Assembly (NCBI GenBank): GCA_013002375.1
Contig: JABDJW010000123.1
Span: 1 to 24,186, forward strand
DNA from: Acidimicrobiales bacterium
GTDB lineage: Bacteria; Actinomycetota; Acidimicrobiia; Acidimicrobiales; SHLQ01
DNA length: 24,186 nucleotides
Direction: 5' to 3'
How positions within the stretch are numbered: the stretch's first letter is position 1; the number at the start of each line of letters is the position of its first letter. The notes under the pieces were generated by a model. That model did no database searches, was not told the origin of the DNA, and worked only from the letters and a program-made list of their open reading frames with translations. The translations under genes and the position numbers were made by a program. Shown here piece after piece: positions 15,303 through 21,742 of the stretch.

Positions 15303-15331
15303 CCAGAAAAGCCATGACCAAGCAGCCATGA
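15299..15331 (+). other. Ten-codon mini-ORF bridging two genes
   Basis: An ATG overlapping the aminotransferase stop (ATGA at 15299-15302) opens a 10-codon frame encoding MTRKAMTKQP. Its TGA overlaps the next gene's ATG (ATGA at 15328-15331). It lies in a stretch with three ATGACC units at 15299, 15314 and 15328. It may pass ribosomes from one gene to the next, or be a by-product of a short duplication of the start region. Confidence 0.3.
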
Positions 15332-16275
15332 CCGATCTGACCCACCTTCTCCCCGAAGCTGACGACGCCCCCCGCTGTTCGTTGTTCACGCGCGCCCAGG
15401 GCTTTGCGCCCGCCGGTACCGGCGTACGGGCCGACCGCCTCGTGCTGATCGAATGCCCGCTGCCGTGGCCCATGCCGATCCGCGATCATCGCTACCTCGA
15501 TGGCCTGATGGCGTTGCTCGACCATGCCGATCGCCCCTCCCGAATCTTCGCGGCCGTGCCGACCGGCGTGGCCGACACGGTGCGGGTCGTGGTCTTCGAT
15601 CGGGTTGGTGGCGGCGTGGCGCGGCGTACCTATCGGGTGCCCCGCCAGGGCGATCTGCTCGAGCTGGTCCGATCGCTGCTCGCTTCCGATCACGCTGCGG
15701 TGTCGGGCGCCCTCGTCGACGAAACGGTGCCGGCGCGCACATTGTTGGTCTGCACCCAGGGCACCCACGACATCTGCTGCGGGTCCTTTGGCACCAGACT
15801 CGCAGTCGAGGCGACCGCGGCCTTCGGTGATGTCGAGGTGTTCCGGGTCAGTCATACCGGCGGCCACCGGTTTGCCCCCACGGCCATGACGCTGCCCGAC
15901 GGCCGGATGTGGGCCTACCTCGATGTGCCGACCTTGGCGTCGATCTACGACGAGACCGCTTCGCCGGCGCAGCTGGCGGCGATCGGTCGAGGATGGTGGG
16001 GGGTGGACCGCGGGCCCGCTCAGGTTGCGGAACAAGCCGTATTCGCCGCGGTCGGTTGGTCGCTCCACAACCACGACCGATCGGTGGACGTGCCCGAAAT
16101 GCCTCGTCTCGACGGCCCACCGGTCGTCTGCGCCGTCAGCGCGGGCGATCGCCGGTGGCGCGTGACGGTGGGAGTGGAACGGATCGTGCCGACCATCTCG
16201 TGTCGTCAGCCCGGTGGGCTGCCGGCCAAGCCGGCTTCCGAGTACGCGGTCACGTCGCTAGAGTCGCTCCGATGA
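15328..16275 (+). CDS. Sucrase/ferredoxin-like [2Fe-2S] protein (Apd1/Aim32 type)
   Basis: A 315-residue thioredoxin-fold ferredoxin-like protein of the Suc_Fer family. The likely [2Fe-2S] ligands match the bis-histidinyl pattern known for yeast Apd1: C142 and C151 in CTQGTHDICCG (Cys-x8-Cys), then H176 and H180 in HTGGH (His-x3-His). The segment after it, RFAPTAMTLPDGRMWAYLD, is typical of the family. The role is probably electron transfer; partners are unknown and the 'sucrase' in the family name does not indicate the activity. The ATG at 15328 is chosen because homology starts just after it and it forms an ATGA overlap with the mini-ORF. Its stop overlaps the chorismate mutase start. Confidence 0.85.
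   Translation: MTDLTHLLPEADDAPRCSLFTRAQGFAPAGTGVRADRLVLIECPLPWPMPIRDHRYLDGLMALLDHADRPSRIFAAVPTGVADTVRVVVFDRVGGGVARRTYRVPRQGDLLELVRSLLASDHAAVSGALVDETVPARTLLVCTQGTHDICCGSFGTRLAVEATAAFGDVEVFRVSHTGGHRFAPTAMTLPDGRMWAYLDVPTLASIYDETASPAQLAAIGRGWWGVDRGPAQVAEQAVFAAVGWSLHNHDRSVDVPEMPRLDGPPVVCAVSAGDRRWRVTVGVERIVPTISCRQPGGLPAKPASEYAVTSLESLR
16259..16264 (+). promoter_or_regulatory. Possible -10 of the chorismate mutase gene, inside the upstream gene
   Basis: TAGAGT ends 7 nt before the ATG at 16272. It is embedded in the last codons of the Suc/Fer gene, so chorismate mutase may be made from a leaderless transcript as well as by read-through. A weak TTCCGA at 16236-16241 lies 17 bp upstream. Confidence 0.35.
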
Positions 16276-16562
16276 GTTCCGACGACCCCGTGCTGAACAG
16301 CCTTCGTGACAGCATCGACAACCTCGATGCAGCGCTCATCCACATCCTGGCCGAGCGATTCAAGATCACCCAGCAAGTCGGTGCCCACAAGGCGCAGGTC
16401 GGCATGCCCGCGGCCGACCGCACCCGAGAGTCCGAACAAATCGCTCGCCTCCGCCGATTGGCCTCCGATGCCAACCTCGACGAGGAGTTCAGCGAAAAGA
16501 TCCTGAAGTTCATTTCGTCGGAGGTCATCCGCCACCACGAGCGCATCGCGGAGGGGCAGTAG
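16272..16562 (+). CDS. AroQ-class chorismate mutase
   Basis: A 96-residue all-helical enzyme that converts chorismate to prephenate, the branch point to Phe and Tyr. Active-site residues match the E. coli P-protein mutase domain with an offset of one: R12 in LRDSIDNLD, R29 in ERF, K40 in HKAQ, D49, R52 and E53 in DRTRESE. At the C-terminal helix (ISSEVIRHHERI) the Gln that E. coli has at position 88 is replaced by Arg or His, depending on alignment. There is no signal peptide, so it is cytosolic, unlike the secreted actinobacterial forms. The ATG overlaps the upstream stop (ATGA). Confidence 0.92.
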   Translation: MSSDDPVLNSLRDSIDNLDAALIHILAERFKITQQVGAHKAQVGMPAADRTRESEQIARLRRLASDANLDEEFSEKILKFISSEVIRHHERIAEGQ

Positions 16563-16567
16563 GCGTC

Positions 16568-17623
16568 GTGGTCGTCCACCATCCCGATTCCATGACGCCG
16601 GAATGGCTGACCGCCGGTCTGCGAGCGGCCGGGTTCGATGGTGTGGTCGCTGCGGCAGCGATGCAGCCGGTCGGCACCGGCCAGATGGCGGACAGCGCTC
16701 GATTCACCCTGGACTACGCCAGTGGTACGGGGCCGGCTTCGGTCGTGGTCAAGATGTCGCCGGCCAATGTCGACGCTCGGTTGATCGGTTCCAGCGGCTA
16801 CCTGAAAGAGGTCGCGTTCTACGACGAGATCGCATCGACGACGGCGTGTCGGGTGCCGGCGCGGTACTACGCCGAGATCAGCGACGATGGCGCCCTCTTC
16901 AGCCTGATGCTCGAGGACTTGGCCCCCGCCGAACAGGGTGATCAGATCGCGGGTTGTACGGTCGAGCAGGCGGCCATCGCGGTCGAGAACCTGGCCGGCC
17001 TGCACGGCCCACGCTGGAACGACCCGACGCTCGTCGGCGCGGCCGATCTCGAGCTCCCCGATACCGACAGCATCGCCTTCCTCGGATTGCTCATGGAAGC
17101 CGACACCGAGGAATTCATCGGACGCTACGCCGATCGGATGATCGCCGAGGACATCGACACCGTCCGGGCTTTCGCCCCTCGCATCGGTGACTGGCTCGAG
17201 GCCCGCAGTGAACCGCTCGGTCTGGTGCACGGCGACTATCGCCTCGACAATCTGCTGTTCGGTACCGCCGATGGCGGATATCCGGTGGCGACCGTCGACT
17301 GGCAGACGGTCGGGCTCGGCGTACCGGTGCGCGACCTGTCGTACTTCTTGGGCAACAGCCTGTCGATCGCCGACCGCCAGGAACATGAGCGCGCCCTCGT
17401 CGAGTGCTATCACGCGGCGTTGCTCGAGCATGGCGTGACCGACTACTCGTTCGAGCAGTGTTTCGATGACTATCGGTACGGTCAGTTCCAGGGGCCGATG
17501 GTGTCGGTCCTCGGGGCGATTCATTCCACTCGAACCGACCGCGGCGACGACATGTTCATGGCCATGATCTCCCGTTCGGGCCAGGCCATTCGCGATCTCG
17601 ATTCGTTCGGCACCCTGCCCTAG
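16568..17623 (+). CDS. APH/ecdysteroid-kinase-like phosphotransferase
   Basis: A 351-residue kinase-fold small-molecule phosphotransferase. The catalytic loop reads HGDYRLDN (H221-N228, with D223 the likely base), and the metal-binding Asp is D244 in ATVDWQ. The lysine in VVVKMSP fits the ATP-binding position, and FYDEIA with the VPARYY segment fits the EcKL/choline-kinase-like branch. The substrate is unknown; aminoglycoside resistance should not be assumed. The GTG at 16568 lies 5 nt after the chorismate mutase stop with GAGGGG at 16551-16556 (11-nt spacing); the ATG at 16592 is an alternative. Confidence 0.85.
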   Translation: MVVHHPDSMTPEWLTAGLRAAGFDGVVAAAAMQPVGTGQMADSARFTLDYASGTGPASVVVKMSPANVDARLIGSSGYLKEVAFYDEIASTTACRVPARYYAEISDDGALFSLMLEDLAPAEQGDQIAGCTVEQAAIAVENLAGLHGPRWNDPTLVGAADLELPDTDSIAFLGLLMEADTEEFIGRYADRMIAEDIDTVRAFAPRIGDWLEARSEPLGLVHGDYRLDNLLFGTADGGYPVATVDWQTVGLGVPVRDLSYFLGNSLSIADRQEHERALVECYHAALLEHGVTDYSFEQCFDDYRYGQFQGPMVSVLGAIHSTRTDRGDDMFMAMISRSGQAIRDLDSFGTLP

Positions 17624-17723
17624 ACACCGGTGACCTTGGGCCCTAGTGGTCGGGCGATGTGCCGGGCACGATGAAAGCGGCCGACGGCAGGTAGCCGTCT
17701 GGCGATTATTCGGGAGATCTCGA
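17624..17723 (+). other. 100-nt leader region with hairpins before the lipoprotein gene
   Basis: The gap between the phosphotransferase stop and the lipoprotein ATG holds GTGC-CGG-GCAC at 17659-17669 and a 6-bp stem GACGGC-AGGTA-GCCGTC at 17683-17699, followed by an AT-rich GATTATT and the Shine-Dalgarno. The hairpins may end the upstream transcript or form a structured leader. I could not fit a known riboswitch. Confidence 0.35.
17712..17716 (+). promoter_or_regulatory. Shine-Dalgarno of the SH3b lipoprotein
   Basis: GGGAG, 7 nt before the ATG at 17724. It supports that start, from which the signal peptide begins directly. Confidence 0.55.
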
Positions 17724-18596
17724 ATGCAGAGTGTTCGGTTGGGCGTAGTTCGCAGCGGTCTGTTCCGGTGGCTCGGGTTGGTGGTCGTCGGCCTCGCCCT
17801 GCTGACCGGGTGCGGCAGCGACGATGAAACAACGACATCATCGACGGCGGCGACAACCACGTCGGAGGTGAGTACGACGTCGTCCGAACCCGATACGACG
17901 ACCTCCACGACCACGTCCGATACGACGACAACGGGGTCAGTCACGTCGTCGACTGCGTCCTCGACCACCGACGCGCCAACCACGACGACGGCGTCCACCA
18001 CCACGGCACCGACAACGCCGACCCTGCCCGGCGAACCGTTCGAGGGCTTCATCGAGGCCGGTGACGAACTCGGCGTGATGGGCGTGGCCTTCGACGACGT
18101 TTTGAATGTGCGGGCTTCGCCCGGCACGGATCAACCGATCATCGCCACCTTGGCCCCGACCGCCGAGGGTGTCGTGGCCACCGGCGAAGAGCGAAGGCTG
18201 AGCTCGATCTGGTACGAGATCCAGACCGACAGCGGTACCGGCTGGGTCGGCTCCTCGTTCGTGGCCTACGTCGGAGCGGTCGACGATGCCACCGCCGAGT
18301 ACCTGGCCGCCGGTGGGCCGACCGAAGCCGAGACGATCGCCGAACTCGGCGAGCTCGTGGCGGCGGAGTACGCGTCGGAAGATCCGGCCTCGCGCATCGT
18401 CCAGACGGTCGCACCCTCGACCGGCGATCTGAACGAGGTCACCTACGACGTCGTCGGCCTCGGCGATGATTCCGGCGCCGGCTATCGACTGCACCTTTTC
18501 GTGCTCGAGAGCGAGGACGGTGAGGGCTTCGTCCTCCGCACGATCGAGCGCACCGCGTTCTGCAGCCGGGGTCTCAGCGGCGAACTCTGCGTCTAA
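17724..18596 (+). CDS. SH3b-domain lipoprotein
   Basis: A 290-residue exported lipoprotein of unknown exact function. The N-terminus is a lipoprotein signal peptide: basic residues, a hydrophobic stretch (LGLVVVGLALLTG) and the lipobox LLTGC. A Thr/Ser-rich low-complexity linker of about 70 residues follows, made of ACG/ACC/TCG codons and likely a flexible wall spacer, possibly glycosylated. Next comes a bacterial SH3b domain (DVLNVRASPG ... GWVGSSFVAYVG) of the type that often binds peptidoglycan. A C-terminal roughly 90-residue domain with the only later cysteines (CSRGLSGELC) is unrecognised. The ATG at 17724 is preferred over an upstream in-frame codon because the signal peptide starts there and a Shine-Dalgarno precedes it. 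Confidence 0.85.
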   Translation: MQSVRLGVVRSGLFRWLGLVVVGLALLTGCGSDDETTTSSTAATTTSEVSTTSSEPDTTTSTTTSDTTTTGSVTSSTASSTTDAPTTTTASTTTAPTTPTLPGEPFEGFIEAGDELGVMGVAFDDVLNVRASPGTDQPIIATLAPTAEGVVATGEERRLSSIWYEIQTDSGTGWVGSSFVAYVGAVDDATAEYLAAGGPTEAETIAELGELVAAEYASEDPASRIVQTVAPSTGDLNEVTYDVVGLGDDSGAGYRLHLFVLESEDGEGFVLRTIERTAFCSRGLSGELCV

Positions 18597-18607
18597 CCGG
18601 ACGTCGT

Positions 18608-18619
18608 CCCGATGTCGGG
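18608..18619. terminator. Short palindrome in a convergent gap
   Basis: CCCGATGTCGGG can form a 4-5-bp stem in the 45-nt gap between the lipoprotein stop and the stop of the convergent hydrolase gene. No T-run follows, so termination is only a possibility. Confidence 0.25.
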
Positions 18620-18641
18620 CGGGGTTCTTCGGGGAGGGCGG

Positions 18642-19319
18642 TCAGAGCTCGGCGGTGAAGGCCCGAATGGCGTCGGCCAGAGCCGCCCCGTGCTTGACGT
18701 GTACCCGATGGCCGGCATCGGGCACCACGACCGTGCTGCGGACGTCGAGATCGCGTTCGAACACGCCGACCGACGCCTTGAACCGTTTGTCGTGTTCGCC
18801 GATCACGACCAACGTGGGCACGGTGATGTGATCGAGGTTGTCGATGACCCACGAGTCGACGTGCTTGGAGATGGCTTCGGAGCCGGGTGGGATCTGGAGG
18901 TCGGCCGCTGATGTGTCGACCGATTCGTTCCACTGGGCCATGGTGTCCGGGTTGCGAAAGCCGGGTCCGGCGGCGACCAACACCAACCCTCGGACGTGAT
19001 CGGGGTGCAGCAGGGTGTAGGCCAGCGACAGGTAACCGCCGAGGGAGTGGCCGCCCAAGACACAGGGCGTGTCCGCGCTCTCGACGACCCGGGTGAGATC
19101 GGCCAAGGCGTCGTCGCGGGTGTACTGCCCGGGTGGGGGAGCGGCGCTGTCGCCGTGGCCGCGGAGGTCCCACGTGATGCAGTGGTGGTCGCCACTCAGC
19201 GCGGCGACGGTGCCGTCCCAGGTGTGGCGATCGTCGACCCAGCCGTGGGTCAACACCACCGACGGCCCGGCGCCCTGTTCGGCGATCTCGAGGTGGATGG
19301 GTTCTTCGCTGGTGGTCAT
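18642..19319 (-). CDS. Alpha/beta-hydrolase
   Basis: A 225-residue cytosolic alpha/beta-hydrolase-fold enzyme (esterase, lactonase or C-C hydrolase type; substrate not predictable). The triad is readable: nucleophile S92 in GGHSLGG, acid D177 in GEHDKRF and base H204 in DAGHRVHV. The oxyanion-hole HGW motif follows strand 3 (VLTHGWVDDRHTWD). The cap region between the Ser and Asp is short, giving a compact protein. The start is the ATG at 19319, where homology begins and which lies 7 nt after a minus-strand TAGGTT; the open frame further upstream runs into the divergent gene. It appears to be a single-gene unit. Confidence 0.9.
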   Translation of the reverse strand: MTTSEEPIHLEIAEQGAGPSVVLTHGWVDDRHTWDGTVAALSGDHHCITWDLRGHGDSAAPPPGQYTRDDALADLTRVVESADTPCVLGGHSLGGYLSLAYTLLHPDHVRGLVLVAAGPGFRNPDTMAQWNESVDTSAADLQIPPGSEAISKHVDSWVIDNLDHITVPTLVVIGEHDKRFKASVGVFERDLDVRSTVVVPDAGHRVHVKHGAALADAIRAFTAEL

Positions 19320-19326
19320 CGGCGCC

Positions 19327-19332
19327 AACCTA
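19327..19332 (-). promoter_or_regulatory. -10 element of the hydrolase gene, leaderless start
   Basis: TAGGTT on the minus strand, 7 nt before the ATG at 19319. It is the mirror partner of the plus-strand TAGGTT at 19341-19346, 8 bp away. Confidence 0.6.
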
Positions 19333-19340
19333 GCGCGGTG

Positions 19341-19346
19341 TAGGTT
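19341..19346 (+). promoter_or_regulatory. -10 element of the quinone oxidoreductase gene, leaderless start
   Basis: TAGGTT, 7 nt before the ATG at 19354. With the minus-strand copy it forms the inverted repeat AACCTA-8 bp-TAGGTT that fills the centre of a 34-bp divergent gap. Confidence 0.6.
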
Positions 19347-19353
19347 TGCGCCC

Positions 19354-20328
19354 ATGCAGGCAGTGGTGTTGCGTGACCATGGCGAGCCCGAGGTGCTGGG
19401 CATCGAGGACATCCCGGATCCCTCGCCGGGGGCCGAAGACGTCCTGGTCGAGGTGCACAGTACCGCGCTCAATCGGGCCGACCTGTTGCAGCGGCGCGGG
19501 CTCTATCCGGGCCCGCCGGCCGCGTTCGAGGTGCCCGGCATGGAGTTCGCCGGCACCGTTGTGGAGTGCGGTGATCGGGTCAGCGGTGTGGCCGTCGGTG
19601 ATGACGTCATGGGCATTGTCGGCGGCGGCGCCTACGCCGAGAAGATCGTCACCCACCACCGCCAGGTCATGACCGTGCCGGAATCGGTCGCATTGGCCGA
19701 CGCCGCCGCGATCCCGGAAGTGTTCATCACCGCCTGGGACGCCATGATGCAAGGCGGATTGGCGCCGGGTGGCACCGCGCTCGTCCACGCCGGGGCCTCG
19801 GGTGTGGGAACCGCGGCGATCCAGATCGCCAACTATCTCGGGGCTTCGGTCGTGGTCACGGCATCGGCCGGCAAGGTGCAGCGGTGTCTCGACCTCGGCG
19901 CCCATCTTGCCGTCGACTACACGAGCACGGACTATGTCGATGCGGTGAAGGAATTCACCGCCGGCGCCGGAGTCGACATGGTGCTCGACGTGGTCGGCGG
20001 CGACTACCTCAGCCGCAATCTCGGGTGCTTGAAGGTCCAGGGCACGATCGTGCAGGTCGGCGTGATGGGCGAGCAGATGGCCACCTTCCCACTGGGTCTG
20101 CTCCTGCCGCTGCGGGCGACCATTCGCGGCACCGTTCTGCGCGCTCGCCCGCTCGAGGAGAAGATCGCCGTGACCCGCCGCTTCGCTCGTGAAATCTTGC
20201 CCGGGTTCGACCAGGGCCGGCTGCAACCGGTGATCGACAGTCGTTACGAGCTGGCGGCGATTCAGGACGCGCACCGGTACATGGAAAGCAACGCCAACGT
20301 CGGCAAGATATTGATCGACATGCCGTAG
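19354..20328 (+). CDS. NAD(P)H:quinone oxidoreductase, PIG3-like
   Basis: A 324-residue zinc-free member of the medium-chain dehydrogenase/reductase superfamily. It probably reduces quinones or enones with NAD(P)H. The N-terminal GroES-like domain has the PIG3-type NRADLLQRRGLYPGPP segment. The Rossmann domain carries HAGASGVGTAAIQIA as the nucleotide-binding loop, followed by ASAGKVQRCLDLGA and the DVVGGDYLSRNL segment. No structural- or catalytic-zinc cysteine clusters are present. The start is ATG 19354, 7 nt after TAGGTT; the longer in-frame extension would run across the divergent hydrolase gene. The MBOAT gene begins 4 nt after the stop, so the two are probably co-transcribed. Confidence 0.93.
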   Translation: MQAVVLRDHGEPEVLGIEDIPDPSPGAEDVLVEVHSTALNRADLLQRRGLYPGPPAAFEVPGMEFAGTVVECGDRVSGVAVGDDVMGIVGGGAYAEKIVTHHRQVMTVPESVALADAAAIPEVFITAWDAMMQGGLAPGGTALVHAGASGVGTAAIQIANYLGASVVVTASAGKVQRCLDLGAHLAVDYTSTDYVDAVKEFTAGAGVDMVLDVVGGDYLSRNLGCLKVQGTIVQVGVMGEQMATFPLGLLLPLRATIRGTVLRARPLEEKIAVTRRFAREILPGFDQGRLQPVIDSRYELAAIQDAHRYMESNANVGKILIDMP

Positions 20329-20332
20329 ATCC

Positions 20333-21742
20333 TTGGTCTTCAGCTCCGTCACCTTCCTTTTCTTCTTTCTGCCGGCCGTGCTGGCGGTGGTGACGCTGGC
20401 CCCCGAGAGGCTCCGCAACCGGGTGCTGCTCGCCGCCAGCCTGCTCTTCTACACCTGGGGGAGTCATTGGTTCGTCGTGGTGCTGGTCGGAACCAGCGTG
20501 CTCGACTGGATGCTGGTCGCTCAGGCGCGCGCCGCCCATGACCGCCGCGAGATCGAAGGGCGCCGGCGATGGCTGGCGGCGTCCATTGTGCTCAACCTCG
20601 GTGTGTTGGCCTACTTCAAGTACGCCGGGTTCATCAGCGTCGACATCGTGAGTCGTTTCACGCCGGTCGACCGTCCGCCCGACTGGCTGACCGATGTCGT
20701 GCTGCCGATCGGTATCTCGTTCTTCACCTTCCAGCGCATCTCCTATGCGGTGGACGTGAGTACCGGGCGCGACGAACCGACCCGCACTTTTGTCGATTAC
20801 CTGCTCTACATCTGCCTGTTTCCGCAGCTCATCGCCGGTCCGATAGTGCGCTACCGCGACATCAGCGGCCAGCTCCGCGGCCGGGTGATGACGCTCCATC
20901 AGGCCAGCGACGGCGTCGTGCGCTTCTCGCTGGGGCTGGCCAAGAAAGTGTTGATCGCTGACACCCTGTCGCCAGTAGTGGCCGCGGTCTTCGACGGTGG
21001 CGGCGACGTCAGCACGCCGGCCGCGATTGTCGGGGTCGTTGCGTACACCCTCCAGCTCTACTTCGACTTCAGCGGGTACTCCGACATGGCCATCGGTCTC
21101 GGTCTGATGTTCGGCTTCTCGTTCCCGGAGAATTTCGACCGGCCTTACACCTCGCACTCGGTCACCGAATTCTGGCGCCGGTGGCTCATCACGCTGTCGA
21201 CGTGGTTCCGCGACTACCTCTACATCCCGCTCGGTGGAAGCCGATCGGGTCGGACGTATCGCAACCTGGCCGTGGTGTTCCTGCTCACCGGCTTGTGGCA
21301 CGGCGCGGCCTGGACCTTCGTGGCATGGGGTGCCCTCCACGGCGGCATCTTGTTGGTCGAGCGTCTTTTGGGGGGCCGTCTGTTCTCCGGCCTGGCCGGT
21401 CGGGTCGTCACGTTGGGTCTGGTGATGGCGGCGTGGGTGATCTTCCGGGCCCAGACGCTCGGTCGGGCGGGGGAGATCTTCGAGGCCTTGGTCCGGTTCG
21501 ACTTCGGGCCGGTCCGTCCCGATATTGCGTTGGCCCTCGACACCCGCACGATGTTGGCCCTCGTCTTCGGGTCGGTCGTGTTCTTCCTGCCGCGGAACGT
21601 GATCTCCGCCGATCGTTCGACGCCCGATCGGCGAGCGTTGCACGTTCCCGCCCGAGCGGCCCTGGTGGCAGTCGCCTTGCCCGCTTCGCTGGTGGTCGCC
21701 TCGACGCAGACCTTCAGCCCGTTCCTCTACTTCCAGTTCTGA
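20333..21742 (+). CDS. MBOAT-family O-acyltransferase (AlgI/DltB-like)
   Basis: A 469-residue polytopic membrane protein (about ten hydrophobic segments) that would carry acyl, usually acetyl, groups across the membrane to a cell-surface polymer. It reads FLFFFLPAVL at the N-terminus, YFKYAGF, PIGISFFTFQ, LFPQLIAGPIVRY, YFDFSGYSDMAIG, FSFPENFDRPY and RDYLYIPLGGSR, all hallmarks of the AlgI group. The catalytic His is H323 in LWHG, matching the essential AlgI histidine. A second usually conserved His, in the WRRWH motif, is Leu here (L285, codon CTC). The TTG at 20333 is 4 nt after the upstream stop and lacks a clear Shine-Dalgarno, suggesting coupling. The stop overlaps the next ATG by one base (TGATG). 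Confidence 0.93.
   Translation: MVFSSVTFLFFFLPAVLAVVTLAPERLRNRVLLAASLLFYTWGSHWFVVVLVGTSVLDWMLVAQARAAHDRREIEGRRRWLAASIVLNLGVLAYFKYAGFISVDIVSRFTPVDRPPDWLTDVVLPIGISFFTFQRISYAVDVSTGRDEPTRTFVDYLLYICLFPQLIAGPIVRYRDISGQLRGRVMTLHQASDGVVRFSLGLAKKVLIADTLSPVVAAVFDGGGDVSTPAAIVGVVAYTLQLYFDFSGYSDMAIGLGLMFGFSFPENFDRPYTSHSVTEFWRRWLITLSTWFRDYLYIPLGGSRSGRTYRNLAVVFLLTGLWHGAAWTFVAWGALHGGILLVERLLGGRLFSGLAGRVVTLGLVMAAWVIFRAQTLGRAGEIFEALVRFDFGPVRPDIALALDTRTMLALVFGSVVFFLPRNVISADRSTPDRRALHVPARAALVAVALPASLVVASTQTFSPFLYFQF

Noticed and set aside
16568..17623. An aminoglycoside-resistance gene
   Set aside because: The HGDYRLDN motif is shared by many small-molecule kinases. The rest is closer to the EcKL/choline-kinase-like branch, and the context is metabolic.
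17651..17700. A fluoride or c-di-GMP-I riboswitch in the lipoprotein leader
   Set aside because: GGGCGATG and GGCAGGTAGCC recall parts of those motifs, but the other conserved blocks (for example GCAAACC and ACGCAAAGC, or the 3' CCTAC-type block) are missing.
17830..18030. A tandem repeat in the lipoprotein gene
   Set aside because: It is a Thr/Ser-rich linker written with ACG/ACC/TCG codons; low complexity, but no fixed repeat unit.
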